DNA of 40,791 nucleotides from Psychrobacter pasteurii (GTDB lineage: Bacteria > Pseudomonadota > Gammaproteobacteria > Pseudomonadales > Moraxellaceae): the NCBI RefSeq assembly GCF_900162815.1, contig NZ_FUGD01000037.1, positions 1 to 40,791 on the forward strand, in the 5' to 3' direction. Shown here piece after piece: positions 1 to 9,284 of this stretch. Position 1 is the first letter of the stretch; every line of letters starts with the position of its first letter. The position numbers were made by a program, and so were the translations under genes. The notes beneath the pieces are model-generated. The model did no database searches, was not told where the DNA came from, and worked only from the letters and a program-made list of their open reading frames with translations.

Positions 1-86
1 CTAAACTGTCAGTGAAACGACGCCGTATTAGGGCTTCTCAAAATCTTGATTATCGTGAGCAGGTTCTATTCGGGAGAGTTTTATAG
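1..86 (+). CDS. Possible 3' end of a gene entering from the left
   Basis: Frame 3 is open from the window edge to a TAG at 84-86 and would encode about 27 residues, rich in arginine and ending in EQVLFGRVL. The other plus-strand frames close quickly. The fragment is too short to recognise a family. It may be the C-terminus of a real plus-strand gene or a chance open frame, and no terminator follows it before the convergent gene at 124. Confidence 0.25.
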   Translation, partial: KLSVKRRRIRASQNLDYREQVLFGRVL

Positions 87-123
87 TGCGATTGCCCTGC
101 AATTGCTGAGTTATTGCTTGCGA

Positions 124-471
124 TTACGAGACACAAAAATCAGCCGTGCTTTCGGCGCGACCCACCATCTTAATGCTATGCGTGCCTGGATACTCAGATA
201 GGTAACGATAATTAGCGCCGCCCTTATCTTCTAACACTTGCCCCTTACTGTCAGTAACCGTTTGCACATGACCGTCTGTGCTAATTACCAATTGCTGCGC
301 TGCCGCCATCTCTACTAAAAACAATTCACCTGAGGTTAAGTCGCCCTGATAATGACCACAGTTACTGCCCTTTTCAAATATTACCTCACTGGTTGGCATC
401 GCCTGAGCTGTTAAGCACACTAATGAGGCAACACTGGCCCAACACAGCTGAGTGCTGCTTTTTTTCATCAT
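124..471 (-). CDS. Small secreted protein of unknown function
   Basis: The 115-residue product starts with a Sec-type signal peptide: MMKK, a hydrophobic stretch, and a likely cleavage after LTAQA near residue 24. The mature part of about 90 residues is mildly acidic. It has two cysteines, one in SNCGHYQGD and one in DFCVS at the C-terminus, which could form a periplasmic disulfide. The start has two adjacent ATG codons and a GGTGAT sequence about 11 bases upstream. No family is recognised. The regular beta-like pattern (ISTDGHVQTVTDSKG) suggests a small soluble domain, but that is inference. The gene lies downstream of the AEC permease on the same strand, 84 bp away, so the two may be co-transcribed. 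Confidence 0.7.
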   Translation of the reverse strand: MMKKSSTQLCWASVASLVCLTAQAMPTSEVIFEKGSNCGHYQGDLTSGELFLVEMAAAQQLVISTDGHVQTVTDSKGQVLEDKGGANYRYLSEYPGTHSIKMVGRAESTADFCVS

Positions 472-554
472 AATTTAGATATCACCATTTTAGATTTTAA
501 GAGTGCGTCATTTTGCCCTAAACGCACGTTTTGAATTAAGCTTTTTGATTGAGT

Positions 555-1544
555 CTACATCCAGCCTAGCGCTCTTAGAGCCGCTGCCCCTATCGCCATA
601 CCAAATAAAGACACCACCGTTGTAAATGCTAAGATATTGGCCGCTAAAACTTCATTACCACCCATTGCCTTGGCCATAACATAACTGGCTGCAGCTGTCG
701 GCGATGCCACCATTAAAAACAGCACGCCCATATGCACTCCAGTTAAGCCAAAAGCCAGTCCAACTACCACGGCAACGATAGGGGCAATCACAATACGCCC
801 CACACTGGCCTGCATGGATAAGCCTGATAACGTCAGCATAGAACGGACATCGATTGTGGCACCCGCACAAATTAACGCCAAGGGTAGAGACAGCGCAGAC
901 AATAAAGCCCCAGTTTGGGTAATGACGTTGGGCAGCGCTGGCAAGTCCAACGTTGAAGACAGTAGTTTAAAGCCAAATGCTGCAATTAAGGAGAGGATCA
1001 AAGGGTTGGTAAATAACTTCTTAGTTAACATCATAGCGTAACTTTCACGCCGTGCAATCTGTTTTTCATCCGCTTCTGGATTTATGGCAGTACGACTTAA
1101 CGTAATCACCGCTAAAATGTTAAATACCAAAGTAATCACGCCCATATAGACCGCGCCGATACTTAGCCCCTCTGGCCCATAAGCATTGGCAACAGTCGCT
1201 AGGCCAATAATAGCCATGTTACTGCGAAATACGCCTTGTACAAACACCCCTTTATCTTCAGGCCTTGTAATAAAAAACTTGGCGTAGAGCTCGGCCCCAA
1301 AGTAAAGCAGCATAGTCACTGCAAATCCAGCGCCTAGCAGGTTCAACTGCTCACTAAAGTTGACCTGACTTTCAATGACACTAAAAAACAGCAAACAGGG
1401 CAAAGCATAGTTAAATACAAGCTTAGAAGCTTGGTCAATAAATGCCTTACTAATCTGTCCTTTTTTGCGCATAAAAAAACCCAACCCCATGAGTACGAGG
1501 TTGGGCAGTACAATATTTAGAGCAAAAAGAATGGCATCAAGCAT
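555..1544 (-). CDS. AEC family transporter (auxin efflux carrier-type permease)
   Basis: The 329-residue membrane protein has about ten hydrophobic helices in two five-helix halves, starting with FALNIVLPNLVLMGLGFFMRK and ending in a helix rich in glycine and alanine. The pattern and length match the bacterial Mem_trans/AEC family, which exports or takes up small organic acids such as malate or malonate; the substrate cannot be told from sequence. The Asn- and Pro-containing half-helices near residues 110-130 and 280-300 (SPTAAASYVMAKAMGGNE) are typical of the family. The gene stands between mnmG and a small secreted protein, both on the same strand. The ATG at 1544 has only a weak GAG ribosome site. 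Confidence 0.88.
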   Translation of the reverse strand: MLDAILFALNIVLPNLVLMGLGFFMRKKGQISKAFIDQASKLVFNYALPCLLFFSVIESQVNFSEQLNLLGAGFAVTMLLYFGAELYAKFFITRPEDKGVFVQGVFRSNMAIIGLATVANAYGPEGLSIGAVYMGVITLVFNILAVITLSRTAINPEADEKQIARRESYAMMLTKKLFTNPLILSLIAAFGFKLLSSTLDLPALPNVITQTGALLSALSLPLALICAGATIDVRSMLTLSGLSMQASVGRIVIAPIVAVVVGLAFGLTGVHMGVLFLMVASPTAAASYVMAKAMGGNEVLAANILAFTTVVSLFGMAIGAAALRALGWM

Positions 1545-1631
1545 TGCTATCTCATCTGGATTTGGGGCGGTGCTATCGCCTTATGCTGTCAGGTTAGCAA
1601 TCATTACTAAATCAGCTCAGTTTAGAGCGAT

Positions 1632-3560
1632 TTAGCTGTCTAAAGTTGCCTTCGCTTTTTTCTGTTTTTTTAAGGTCATACCAAGAAGCTGGATGGCTGC
1701 TGGCGTGACACCACTGATGCGACTGGCCTGAGCTAAAGTTGCTGGGCGAATCTCTTGCAGCTTTTGTACAATTTCATTAGATAAACCTGAAACCACACTA
1801 TAGTCAAAGTCCATTGGCAGCTGCGTATTTTCTAAACGCTTCATCTGATCAATGTCTTCTTGTTGACGACTGATATAGCCGGCATATTTCACTGAAATTT
1901 CGATTTGCTCGCCCACATCAGCTGCCACATCGGCTCCAGTTATCGCTGCAATGTCATCAAAGCCTACATTAGGGCGCTTTAATAAGTCATAAGCGGTAGA
2001 CTCTTTTGATAAGTTTTCACCAGTGCGCTCAGAGAACTTCTTACCCAATTCATTATTTGGGGTTGCCCACAGCTCTTTTAGACGGCCGGATTCAGCAGCA
2101 ACTGACTCCATTTTATTTTGATAAGCTTCCCAGCGAGTATCATCAACTAAGCCTAAAGTACGACCAATTTCAGTCAAACGCTGATCGGCATTATCTTCAC
2201 GCAGCAATAAGCGGTATTCTGCACGGCTGGTGAACATACGGTACGGCTCTTTGGTGCCATGAGTAATTAAGTCATCAACCAATACGCCCAGATAAGCTTG
2301 GTCACGGCGCGGTGTCCAGCTGTCCATTACCGGATTATCTTGGGTAGATAAAGCGGCATTTACACCCGCTAGTAGCCCTTGCACCCCTGCTTCTTCATAA
2401 CCTGTAGTACCATTAATTTGACCGGCAAAATACAGGCTATCAATAGACTTGGTTTCAAGCGTTGGCTTGAGGCTTTGTGGGTTAAAGTAATCATATTCAA
2501 TGGCATAGCCTGGACGAGTAATATGTGCGTTCTCTAAGCCTGCCATAGTACGAATGAACTCTAGCTGCACATCAAATGGCAAACTGGTAGAGATACCATT
2601 AGGGTACAACTCATGGGTGGTTAGCCCTTCTGGCTCAATAAAAATCTGATGGCTGTCTTTATCGGCGAAGCGATGGATTTTATCCTCAATAGAAGGACAA
2701 TAACGAGGACCCACCCCTTCAATATCACCTGAGAATAAAGGTGAGCGGTCTAAATGTCTGCGGATAATGTCGTGAGTTTTCTCATTGGTATAGGTAATGA
2801 AGCAATTGACCTGCTCTGGGTGCATGGTCACATCACCCATAAAGCTCATTACTGGCAGTGGCGTATCGCCTGGCTGCTCTTTCATTACACTAAAATCTAC
2901 CGTTCTGGCATCAATACGAGCCGGCGTGCCTGTTTTTAGACGACCCACAGGTAGTTTTAATTCACGCAAACGCTCAGCCAGCTTAATAGAAGGCTGGTCA
3001 CCGGCGCGGCCACCTTTTGAGTTATCCAAACCAATGTGAATCACACCCCCTAAGAAGGTGCCTGAGGTCAGTACCACAGTTTTGGTACGGAAGATAATTC
3101 CCGTCGAGGTAACTACCCCACAAGCTTTACCATTTTCGACCAAGATATCATCAGCGCCTTGTTGGAATAAATCCAAGTTGGGCTGATTTTCTAAGGTATG
3201 GCGAATGGCAGCTTTGTATAAGATACGGTCGGCCTGAGCACGAGTAGCACGTACTGCGGCCCCTTTACGACTGTTCAACACGCGAAATTGAATGCCTGCT
3301 TTATCGGTAGCCAAGGCCATAGCGCCGCCTAAAGCATCAATCTCACGCACCAAATGTGACTTACCAATTCCCCCAATAGCAGGGTTACAGCTCATCTGGC
3401 CTAAGGTTTCAATACTGTGTGTCAACAATAACGTCTGAGCGCCCATACGCGCTGCTGCTAGTGCTGCTTCGGTACCGGCATGCCCGCCACCGATGACGAC
3501 AACATCATACGATTTAGGATAAGTAATACCAGAGGTATTTGATGGAGTAGTTGATGACAT
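1632..3560 (-). CDS. mnmG: tRNA uridine-5-carboxymethylaminomethyl modification enzyme MnmG (GidA)
   Basis: The 642-residue FAD protein has a Rossmann dinucleotide site at its N-terminus ([21 protein letters not shown], residues about 20-40). It also has the family signature blocks [23 protein letters not shown] and [16 protein letters not shown], and the C-terminal helical domain that binds MnmE. With MnmE it modifies the wobble uridine of tRNAs such as tRNA-Lys and tRNA-Glu in the cytoplasm. The length is close to the 629 residues of the E. coli enzyme. The ATG at 3560 follows a GAGG site about 8 bases away. A short low-complexity leader ([10 protein letters not shown]) precedes the Rossmann fold. 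The flanking gap to the divergent M16 gene carries a perfect TATAAT on the minus strand that may serve this gene. Confidence 0.97.
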   Translation of the reverse strand: MSSTTPSNTSGITYPKSYDVVVIGGGHAGTEAALAAARMGAQTLLLTHSIETLGQMSCNPAIGGIGKSHLVREIDALGGAMALATDKAGIQFRVLNSRKGAAVRATRAQADRILYKAAIRHTLENQPNLDLFQQGADDILVENGKACGVVTSTGIIFRTKTVVLTSGTFLGGVIHIGLDNSKGGRAGDQPSIKLAERLRELKLPVGRLKTGTPARIDARTVDFSVMKEQPGDTPLPVMSFMGDVTMHPEQVNCFITYTNEKTHDIIRRHLDRSPLFSGDIEGVGPRYCPSIEDKIHRFADKDSHQIFIEPEGLTTHELYPNGISTSLPFDVQLEFIRTMAGLENAHITRPGYAIEYDYFNPQSLKPTLETKSIDSLYFAGQINGTTGYEEAGVQGLLAGVNAALSTQDNPVMDSWTPRRDQAYLGVLVDDLITHGTKEPYRMFTSRAEYRLLLREDNADQRLTEIGRTLGLVDDTRWEAYQNKMESVAAESGRLKELWATPNNELGKKFSERTGENLSKESTAYDLLKRPNVGFDDIAAITGADVAADVGEQIEISVKYAGYISRQQEDIDQMKRLENTQLPMDFDYSVVSGLSNEIVQKLQEIRPATLAQASRISGVTPAAIQLLGMTLKKQKKAKATLDS

Positions 3561-4031
3561 AAAGACGCCTCGCCTGCTGTTTTCAGCAATTACTGAATGG
3601 GAAGTTCACTCAAAAATAGAGTAACAGATAATTATAACAAAATTAGGCCATCATCTGTAGACAAAATTCGACCAACAAACCCATAAATTTATTAAGGTTA
3701 TCAGCGGTTATTTATTAGTAATTGGTTAGTAGCTGATTAATAACTGGTCAGTAAAATCACGCACTCTTAAGCGGCTAAGGTTATCTATTTGTAGTTTAAA
3801 TGGGTGTGGGTTGTACAACTTAGCTAGACCTTGAAATAATGGGTAATAAAATTTCACATTCTGGGTCTACAACCTAGCGTGTAATAGCGGTACGCTTAGC
3901 GCCTTATCCGTATTGTTATCTGCAACTTACTGCTATTTAACTATTTGATTATTAGCCATAAATTACTATCTGCTCTGTAATATATTATTTTTTATTCTTA
4001 TTACTTTTGTCATTAACACCTTGAGGACTGC
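3561..4031. other. 471-bp divergent intergenic region, mnmG / M16 peptidase
   Basis: No convincing ORF lies here. On the minus strand a perfect TATAAT (complement of 3631-3636) sits about 70 bp before the mnmG start, but no good -35 lies at the right spacing, so the promoter call is weak. The stretch at 3705-3755 holds several imperfect copies of a TTAGTAATTGG / TTAATAACTGG motif. No strong hairpin was seen. Confidence 0.4.
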
Positions 4032-5537
4032 ATGAAAACCCTTATAAAAACAAACTCTAACCTCCCCTCTGGCACCGCAATTAAGACCTTATTGGTCGCT
4101 AGTATTACAGCAACGGCCTTAACGGCTTGCAACAGCTTACCTCATGCTTCTGACGCATCCTCAACTCAATCTTCTGTGAGTAAGACAACTTCGAAAAACG
4201 CTTCTAAAGATAAAGAGACGCAATTTCCGGCCGATGCCAGTCGTCACCAATACCAATTAGATAATGGCTTAAAAGTTATTATTAAAGAGGACCATAGAGC
4301 TCCTGTGGCAATGACTCAGCTTTGGTATGGCGTAGGTTCTACTGATGAACCAGAAGACAAAGGGGGTATTTCCCATTTGTTAGAACACATGATGTTCAAG
4401 GGCACAGAAAAAGTTTCTGGCGCTGACTTTGATAGATTGATAGCCAAGTTTGGTGGCGATCACAATGCCTTTACCAGCTACGACTACACTGGGTATTACG
4501 AAATGTTCCCAGTCAACCGTCTAGAATTGGCTTTGGAGCTAGAGGCCGATCGTATGACCAACTTACGCTTTGATAGTGATGAATTCGTACAAGAGTTTGA
4601 ACAAGAGCGCAACGTGGTTATGGAAGAGCGTCGCCAACGTACTGACGACAATCCGCTGGCTAGAGCCTTTGAAAAATTCCGTAAACTGGCCCTGCCAAAT
4701 AGCCCAAAGGGTGAATCTGTTATCGGGCCTATGCAGGAAATTGCCAATACCGATATCAAAGATTTAGAAAAATGGTACAAAACTTGGTATGCCCCAAACA
4801 ACGCAACCTTAGTTATCGTTGGTGATGTTGATCCTCAGCAAACCTTAAAAAAGGTTGAGAAGTACTTTGGCGCTTTACCTAGTAAGCAAATCCCTGAGCG
4901 TCCTTCGGTACTACAAAAAGGCTGGCGTGGTTACCAACAACAAACCCTGCAAGAAACTGTCAATGTGCCTACGTTAATCATGGCGTTTAATGTGCCGACT
5001 TTGCACAGCGCCCTGACTACTGACCTGCCCGCTAAGGAAGTATACGACCTATTAATGATGCAATTTATCATGGACGGAGGCTATGCTGCTCGTCTAGAGA
5101 AGCATTTGATCCGCGAGCAGGGGTTATTGGCTTCCGTAGTTTCTTACTATGATTTGTATGAACGTGGCGATGGCTTATTCATGATTCAGGCCACACCACG
5201 CGAAGGAGTAACTTTGGCTCAGGCCCAGCAAGCCATTTTAGAGCAAGTAGATAGATTTAAAACGGAAGCTATTAGTGACAAAGAGTTAGAACGTGCACGT
5301 AACAATGCGGTTAAAGGCTTCGTCTTTGCACAAGACAGCATGGCCGGCCAAGCCTATATGATTGGTAACCTACAGTCTCGAGGCTTAGATGATCGCCTAA
5401 TTCATACCTTGCCGAAGGAGTTGGCAGGTATCAGCAGTAAAGACATTAATGAGGCAGCCAATAAATACTTGGTAAAAGACAATCTAACTGTAATGCATAT
5501 TGAACCAGTCACTGACCCAAGCACTGCCGATAAATAG
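4032..5537 (+). CDS. M16 family zinc peptidase, probable lipoprotein (catalytic member of a pair)
   Basis: The 501-residue protein begins with a lipoprotein signal. The hydrophobic stretch ends in LTAC, giving a lipidated Cys33. A polar, Ser-rich linker of about 45 residues follows. The peptidase domain starts near residue 70 and holds the inverted zinc motif HLLEH (His115, Glu118, His119). The downstream EQERNVVMEE block, about 75-80 residues later, should supply the third zinc ligand. This is the pattern of the M16B (PqqL/YmxG-like) processing peptidases. The ATG follows TTGAGGACTGC, a good ribosome site. The inactive partner starts 123 bp downstream; such pairs form an active-inactive heterodimer. 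The natural substrate is unknown. Location at the inner or outer membrane facing the periplasm is inferred from the lipobox. Confidence 0.92.
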   Translation: MKTLIKTNSNLPSGTAIKTLLVASITATALTACNSLPHASDASSTQSSVSKTTSKNASKDKETQFPADASRHQYQLDNGLKVIIKEDHRAPVAMTQLWYGVGSTDEPEDKGGISHLLEHMMFKGTEKVSGADFDRLIAKFGGDHNAFTSYDYTGYYEMFPVNRLELALELEADRMTNLRFDSDEFVQEFEQERNVVMEERRQRTDDNPLARAFEKFRKLALPNSPKGESVIGPMQEIANTDIKDLEKWYKTWYAPNNATLVIVGDVDPQQTLKKVEKYFGALPSKQIPERPSVLQKGWRGYQQQTLQETVNVPTLIMAFNVPTLHSALTTDLPAKEVYDLLMMQFIMDGGYAARLEKHLIREQGLLASVVSYYDLYERGDGLFMIQATPREGVTLAQAQQAILEQVDRFKTEAISDKELERARNNAVKGFVFAQDSMAGQAYMIGNLQSRGLDDRLIHTLPKELAGISSKDINEAANKYLVKDNLTVMHIEPVTDPSTADK

Positions 5538-5660
5538 TTTTTGCCAATAAATAAAGTGGCTACCTGCCCTGTATTTATACAGAATCTTTATTTATACAGA
5601 ACATATTCCTGAAAACTAATATAAAAATTGAAAGCTATAACACCCAAACACGGATTTGAT

Positions 5661-7175
5661 ATGAAATCATACTTACGCCCTTCTTATTGTTTTAAGCCAA
5701 TTATCGTGGCCAGCTCACTAATAATTTCAGCTGGACTGCCTTCATTTAGTGCCAATGCTGCACCAGAGTTACCCAGTGGCGAACATGCTAAAAGCGATGT
5801 TGATATCACCCAGCCCATCAAAGCACTGGATAATCTATCTAGCTTAAAAAATGAGAAGAAATTAGACTTCTCTATTCCTAAATTTCAGCATTTCACTACA
5901 AACAACGGGGTGCCCGTTATTTTCTTTCAGACCAATCAATTGCCTATTGTCGATGTCGATCTAAGGTTTAACGCGGGTAGTGCTCGCGATGAAAGTATCC
6001 GTAAAGATAGCTTTGGCCTTGCCAGCATGGTGGCAGACTTACTCACCAAAGGTACCAAGAATTTGGATGAAACTCAGTTTGCTGAAGCCACAGAGCAATT
6101 AGGTATTGAGCTTGGTAGTGCGGCTTATAAAGACCAGTTTGTGATTAATCTACGTAGTTTATCTGAGAGCGATAAATTAGACCCCGCTTTAAAGCTATTA
6201 AGCGAAGTGCTAAGTGAGCCGAGATTTGATGCCAAGGTTTTAGAGCGTAGTAAAGCTCAGCAAGTCTTGGGGCTAAGGCAGATGATGCAAAACCCTTCTT
6301 ATCTGGCCAGTCTTACCTTTAATAAAACGCTGTATGGCCCTCACCCCTATGCCCACCCTTCTTATGGCACCATAGACAGCATTCCTAGCATTGAGACAAA
6401 GGACCTACAACGCTTCCATGACACTTATTTAGTGGCTCAAAATGCCAGTTTAAGTATCACTGGGGACTTAAGCTTACAGCAAGCCAAGCAAGCCGCTGAG
6501 ACCATTACTAAGCAATTGGCTCAGGGTAAACCAGCGCCAAAGCTGCCCAACCCTACCCCTATCAAAAGTAGTAAATGGGTGCATGTAGATTATGACAGCG
6601 ACCAAACTTCAGTAATTATCGGTCAGCAAGGTTATAACGTCAGCAAAGACCCGACGCAGCTGCAGCGCAGTACTGACTTTAGTATTGGTAATGAAATTCT
6701 AGCCGGTAGCGGATTTAACTCACGCCTAATGGGTAAGATACGTAAAGAGCTGGGTTATACCTACGGCATTTATGGCAATATGACCGCCATGCAAGCTCCT
6801 GGTCCTTACGCCATCAAGTTCTCTACCCGTAACGAAAAAGCAGATGAGGCCATCAAGGCCACACTGCAGACGGTAAAAGACACCTTGAAGCAAGGGGTTA
6901 CTGACGAAGAGTTCAAACTAACTCAAGAAAGCCTCATCAATAGATATCCTATGGGCTTCTCAAGCAATGCTGGTATCAATGGCATGCTAGGTGTACTTAA
7001 CTTCCACAAGCTACCCGATACCTACATCACCAACTATATCGATCGTGTAGAGAGCAGTAATGTAAATCAGGCGAACAAAGCGCTTCAAGAGACGTTAACG
7101 CCAGACAAATTCATTATTGTTACCGTTGGCAAGCCTGATATTGCTAAGAATTCTGAACTAAACAAGCTTAAATAA
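5661..7175 (+). CDS. M16 family peptidase-like protein lacking the zinc motif (non-catalytic partner)
   Basis: Starting at the ATG at 5661, the product is 504 residues; a TTG start at 5628 is possible but gives an unlikely leader. A Sec signal peptide with an ANA cleavage site precedes the mature protein. At the position of HxxEH the sequence reads GLASMVADLL, so the zinc ligands are missing. The C-terminal half keeps the M16 substrate-binding segment GSGFNSRLMGKIRKELGYTYG, with the conserved Arg and Tyr. This split of functions is typical of two-gene M16B peptidases. It follows the catalytic gene in the same direction and ends before a strong bidirectional terminator. It is probably periplasmic, while its partner is lipid-anchored. 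Confidence 0.9.
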   Translation: MKSYLRPSYCFKPIIVASSLIISAGLPSFSANAAPELPSGEHAKSDVDITQPIKALDNLSSLKNEKKLDFSIPKFQHFTTNNGVPVIFFQTNQLPIVDVDLRFNAGSARDESIRKDSFGLASMVADLLTKGTKNLDETQFAEATEQLGIELGSAAYKDQFVINLRSLSESDKLDPALKLLSEVLSEPRFDAKVLERSKAQQVLGLRQMMQNPSYLASLTFNKTLYGPHPYAHPSYGTIDSIPSIETKDLQRFHDTYLVAQNASLSITGDLSLQQAKQAAETITKQLAQGKPAPKLPNPTPIKSSKWVHVDYDSDQTSVIIGQQGYNVSKDPTQLQRSTDFSIGNEILAGSGFNSRLMGKIRKELGYTYGIYGNMTAMQAPGPYAIKFSTRNEKADEAIKATLQTVKDTLKQGVTDEEFKLTQESLINRYPMGFSSNAGINGMLGVLNFHKLPDTYITNYIDRVESSNVNQANKALQETLTPDKFIIVTVGKPDIAKNSELNKLK

Positions 7176-7240
7176 TACGTCTAAATCGTAGGCTTAAAGG
7201 TCAGTGAGTATAGTTAATATCTCATAATTTCAAACCATAA

Positions 7241-7270
7241 AAAAAGACACCTTTAAAGGTGTCTTTTTTT
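7241..7270. terminator. Bidirectional intrinsic terminator
   Basis: The palindrome AAAAAGACACC-TTTA-GGTGTCTTTTT has an A-run on one side and a T-run on the other. It lies between the convergent M16 partner gene (plus) and the lipoprotein gene (minus) and can end transcription from both. Confidence 0.92.
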
Positions 7271-7301
7271 GTCAATCAGTAGACAACGAATCAATGACGG
7301 C

Positions 7302-7898
7302 TTACTGCACGTTTATGGTCACATCATAATCTATCGGGCTACTCATATACTCAACCCCCTCATAGCTTAGGCGTATTACATATTTGTCTGCCTGATTGAC
7401 CAAGTAACTGCCATTGGCAAAATCATAATAAACCGGACTAATCAAATTAGCCGCAATCTGCCTTGGATGGCTTTCTATAGATATTCTCTGCCCTTTTTTT
7501 GGGTAAATATAGTAGTCACAATAGGTGTCTCGCATCACCTCATTTTTACGAACTATTTGTGTCGAATCTATTGGAGAATTAACCAGCTTCGGGCACTTAT
7601 CTTGCTTAGCTGCAGCCAACTTAGCTTTATCAATCGCAACAGAGCCACTAATGCTTTTCATAGTGAACTCACTATCAGTCTCTTCCGCGGCTTCCACAGG
7701 ACCCAATCGCCCTGCTTGACTTAAGGAAGACAGATTGGCTGCCTCAATTCTTGGTAATCCTGAATCTGTTATATCTCGCCACTCTTCGTTGGCCTGGTTT
7801 TTATGGAGTAAAGTATCAGCGGGTTTACAGGCCATGACGGTAGTAACTGCAATAAAACAACTAAGTACGGCCAGATACGATGATGATCTTATATTCAA
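7302..7898 (-). CDS. Lipoprotein of unknown function
   Basis: The 198-residue product has a lipoprotein signal with lipobox VMAC (Cys24). The start appears to be TTG at 7898: an in-frame TAA lies two codons upstream, there is no ATG before the signal peptide, and a GAGG site stands 8 bases before the TTG. The mature part has two further cysteines near the middle (DKCPKLV and DTYCDYYIYPKKGQ) that could form a disulfide. The C-terminal third (YDFANGSYLVNQADKYVIRLSYEG) looks like a beta-sandwich. No family is recognised. It lies downstream of another lipoprotein gene, with a structured 233-bp gap between them, and ends at the bidirectional terminator. Confidence 0.75.
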   Translation of the reverse strand: MNIRSSSYLAVLSCFIAVTTVMACKPADTLLHKNQANEEWRDITDSGLPRIEAANLSSLSQAGRLGPVEAAEETDSEFTMKSISGSVAIDKAKLAAAKQDKCPKLVNSPIDSTQIVRKNEVMRDTYCDYYIYPKKGQRISIESHPRQIAANLISPVYYDFANGSYLVNQADKYVIRLSYEGVEYMSSPIDYDVTINVQ

Positions 7899-8010
7899 AT
7901 CTTATGCCTCAAATAATATATGCCTTCTTACGTCTTACAATGACTTAAAAACGAATGATTTTACATAAGGAGTTTTAAGGTAATGAATTAAAGACAATTT
8001 ACGGAAGGGA

Positions 8011-8075
8011 GTGTTAAGCCAAAAGTAACAACACTTCAGCTTAATGAAGCTGATATACATAAAATGGCTTAACAC
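8011..8075. repeat. Nested inverted-repeat element between two lipoprotein genes
   Basis: A perfect 11-bp outer inverted repeat (GTGTTAAGCCA at 8011-8021, TGGCTTAACAC at 8065-8075) encloses a perfect 7-bp hairpin (TCAGCTT at 8036-8042, AAGCTGA at 8047-8053, loop AATG). No T-run follows on either strand, so it is not a standard terminator. It could be a small palindromic repeat, an RNA processing structure or a miniature mobile element remnant. Confidence 0.7.
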
Positions 8076-8131
8076 ACATTATACACGATTTTTACATAAG
8101 TATTAAGAATATTATCACAACACAGGTTGAC

Positions 8132-8992
8132 TTAATTTAAATAGCGACAATAAGAGCCAGCGTCAGAGTTGGTAGCGCCCCAATAACGATAACCTTGGGT
8201 GTCTAAATGAATCGCTCCCGTGGCATATAGCCCCAAACCAAAGTTATATTTTTCACCTTGGCTTGACCAAAACTGACACAGTCTTTCTTGCATGGCACTT
8301 TTATACCAAGGCTGTCCTTCATACTCAGGCACCCAAATATCGATAGCACCATTACTCATATGTTTACTGGCTGCAGCTCCTCCTGCACAAGCGTTCAAAG
8401 ACGGAGAGCGATAGGTTGATCTAATCTCAGCTGTCGGCGGCAGGACGCCCTGCTTTTTTAGATCATCATATAATCTTAAAGTCGCAATCATATTTGACCA
8501 CAACTCATAAGGCGGTAATTGATACTGCTCATAGCCACAACGCTCCCAACTACGGGCTGTGGTTAACAGCTGATCAAAAGGAGGAACGGCCTGCTCACCC
8601 AGATAATTTGCCAAATAGCGTTTGTATTGCTCAACCTCATTGGCTCGATAAGAGCTGATATTTAACCACTGCACATAGTTGTAGTTGGTTTCGCCAAAAG
8701 AATGTGACTGCCCATAAGTTGAAGAAGAGCCGCCAAAGGGTCTAATTCTGGTGTTTTGCTCAATGGTTAATCTATCAGACTCTCGAATTAAGTTACCCAA
8801 GCTATCGGTTTTAGCAGCTTGGTGGTTGCCCCCTTTAGGGGTGCGATTATTGACGTTATTATTACTAACCACCCTTATCTTTCTTTGCTCGTTGACATTC
8901 GCTCCTGACGTATCTGAGGTCGTAGTACAGCTGGTGCTTAACAGAGCAAGTGATGCAATGATGCCTAAAGAGTATTTCATCGTGCTTTTCAT
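8132..8992 (-). CDS. M15 family peptidase-like lipoprotein (probable D,D-carboxypeptidase-type fold)
   Basis: From the ATG at 8992 the product is 286 residues, with lipobox LSTSC. Two further in-frame ATGs and a TTG upstream (to 9043) are possible starts. I chose 8992 because it gives a normal signal peptide and has a GGAA site. The C-terminal 100 residues carry the M15-type zinc pattern: SKHMSNGAID (His, then Asp six residues later) and a second His in GAIHLDTQG, with the RSPSLNACAGGAAAS lead-in typical of the Peptidase_M15_3 group. Related enzymes cut D-amino acid bonds in peptidoglycan. The segment between the lipobox and the catalytic region (about 90 residues) is Ser/Asn-rich. Position next to rodA, though divergent, fits a cell-wall role; the exact substrate is unknown. 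Confidence 0.8.
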   Translation of the reverse strand: MKSTMKYSLGIIASLALLSTSCTTTSDTSGANVNEQRKIRVVSNNNVNNRTPKGGNHQAAKTDSLGNLIRESDRLTIEQNTRIRPFGGSSSTYGQSHSFGETNYNYVQWLNISSYRANEVEQYKRYLANYLGEQAVPPFDQLLTTARSWERCGYEQYQLPPYELWSNMIATLRLYDDLKKQGVLPPTAEIRSTYRSPSLNACAGGAAASKHMSNGAIDIWVPEYEGQPWYKSAMQERLCQFWSSQGEKYNFGLGLYATGAIHLDTQGYRYWGATNSDAGSYCRYLN

Positions 8993-9284
8993 AGCTTCGT
9001 AGTTTCCAGTCATATTATTATTGTCAAAGGGGTCAACAGGCAATCGTGAGGGTTAGCCAGTAGTTTGAAAATGTGGGATAAAGATAGAACATTGATACTA
9101 TCAAATTTGCTACAGTCACGCTAAACTATAGCGTCTCACTTCTTACCAAACTATTGCTGTTATTTAGATAATTTGCTATCTAGATGTCTACAACAATACT
9201 GCCCTTAGTAAAATGAGTAAATCTGGTAATGATATCCCGTGATTAGAACCCCTTCCCTTTGCTAACTCAATAATAAACTGCCTT

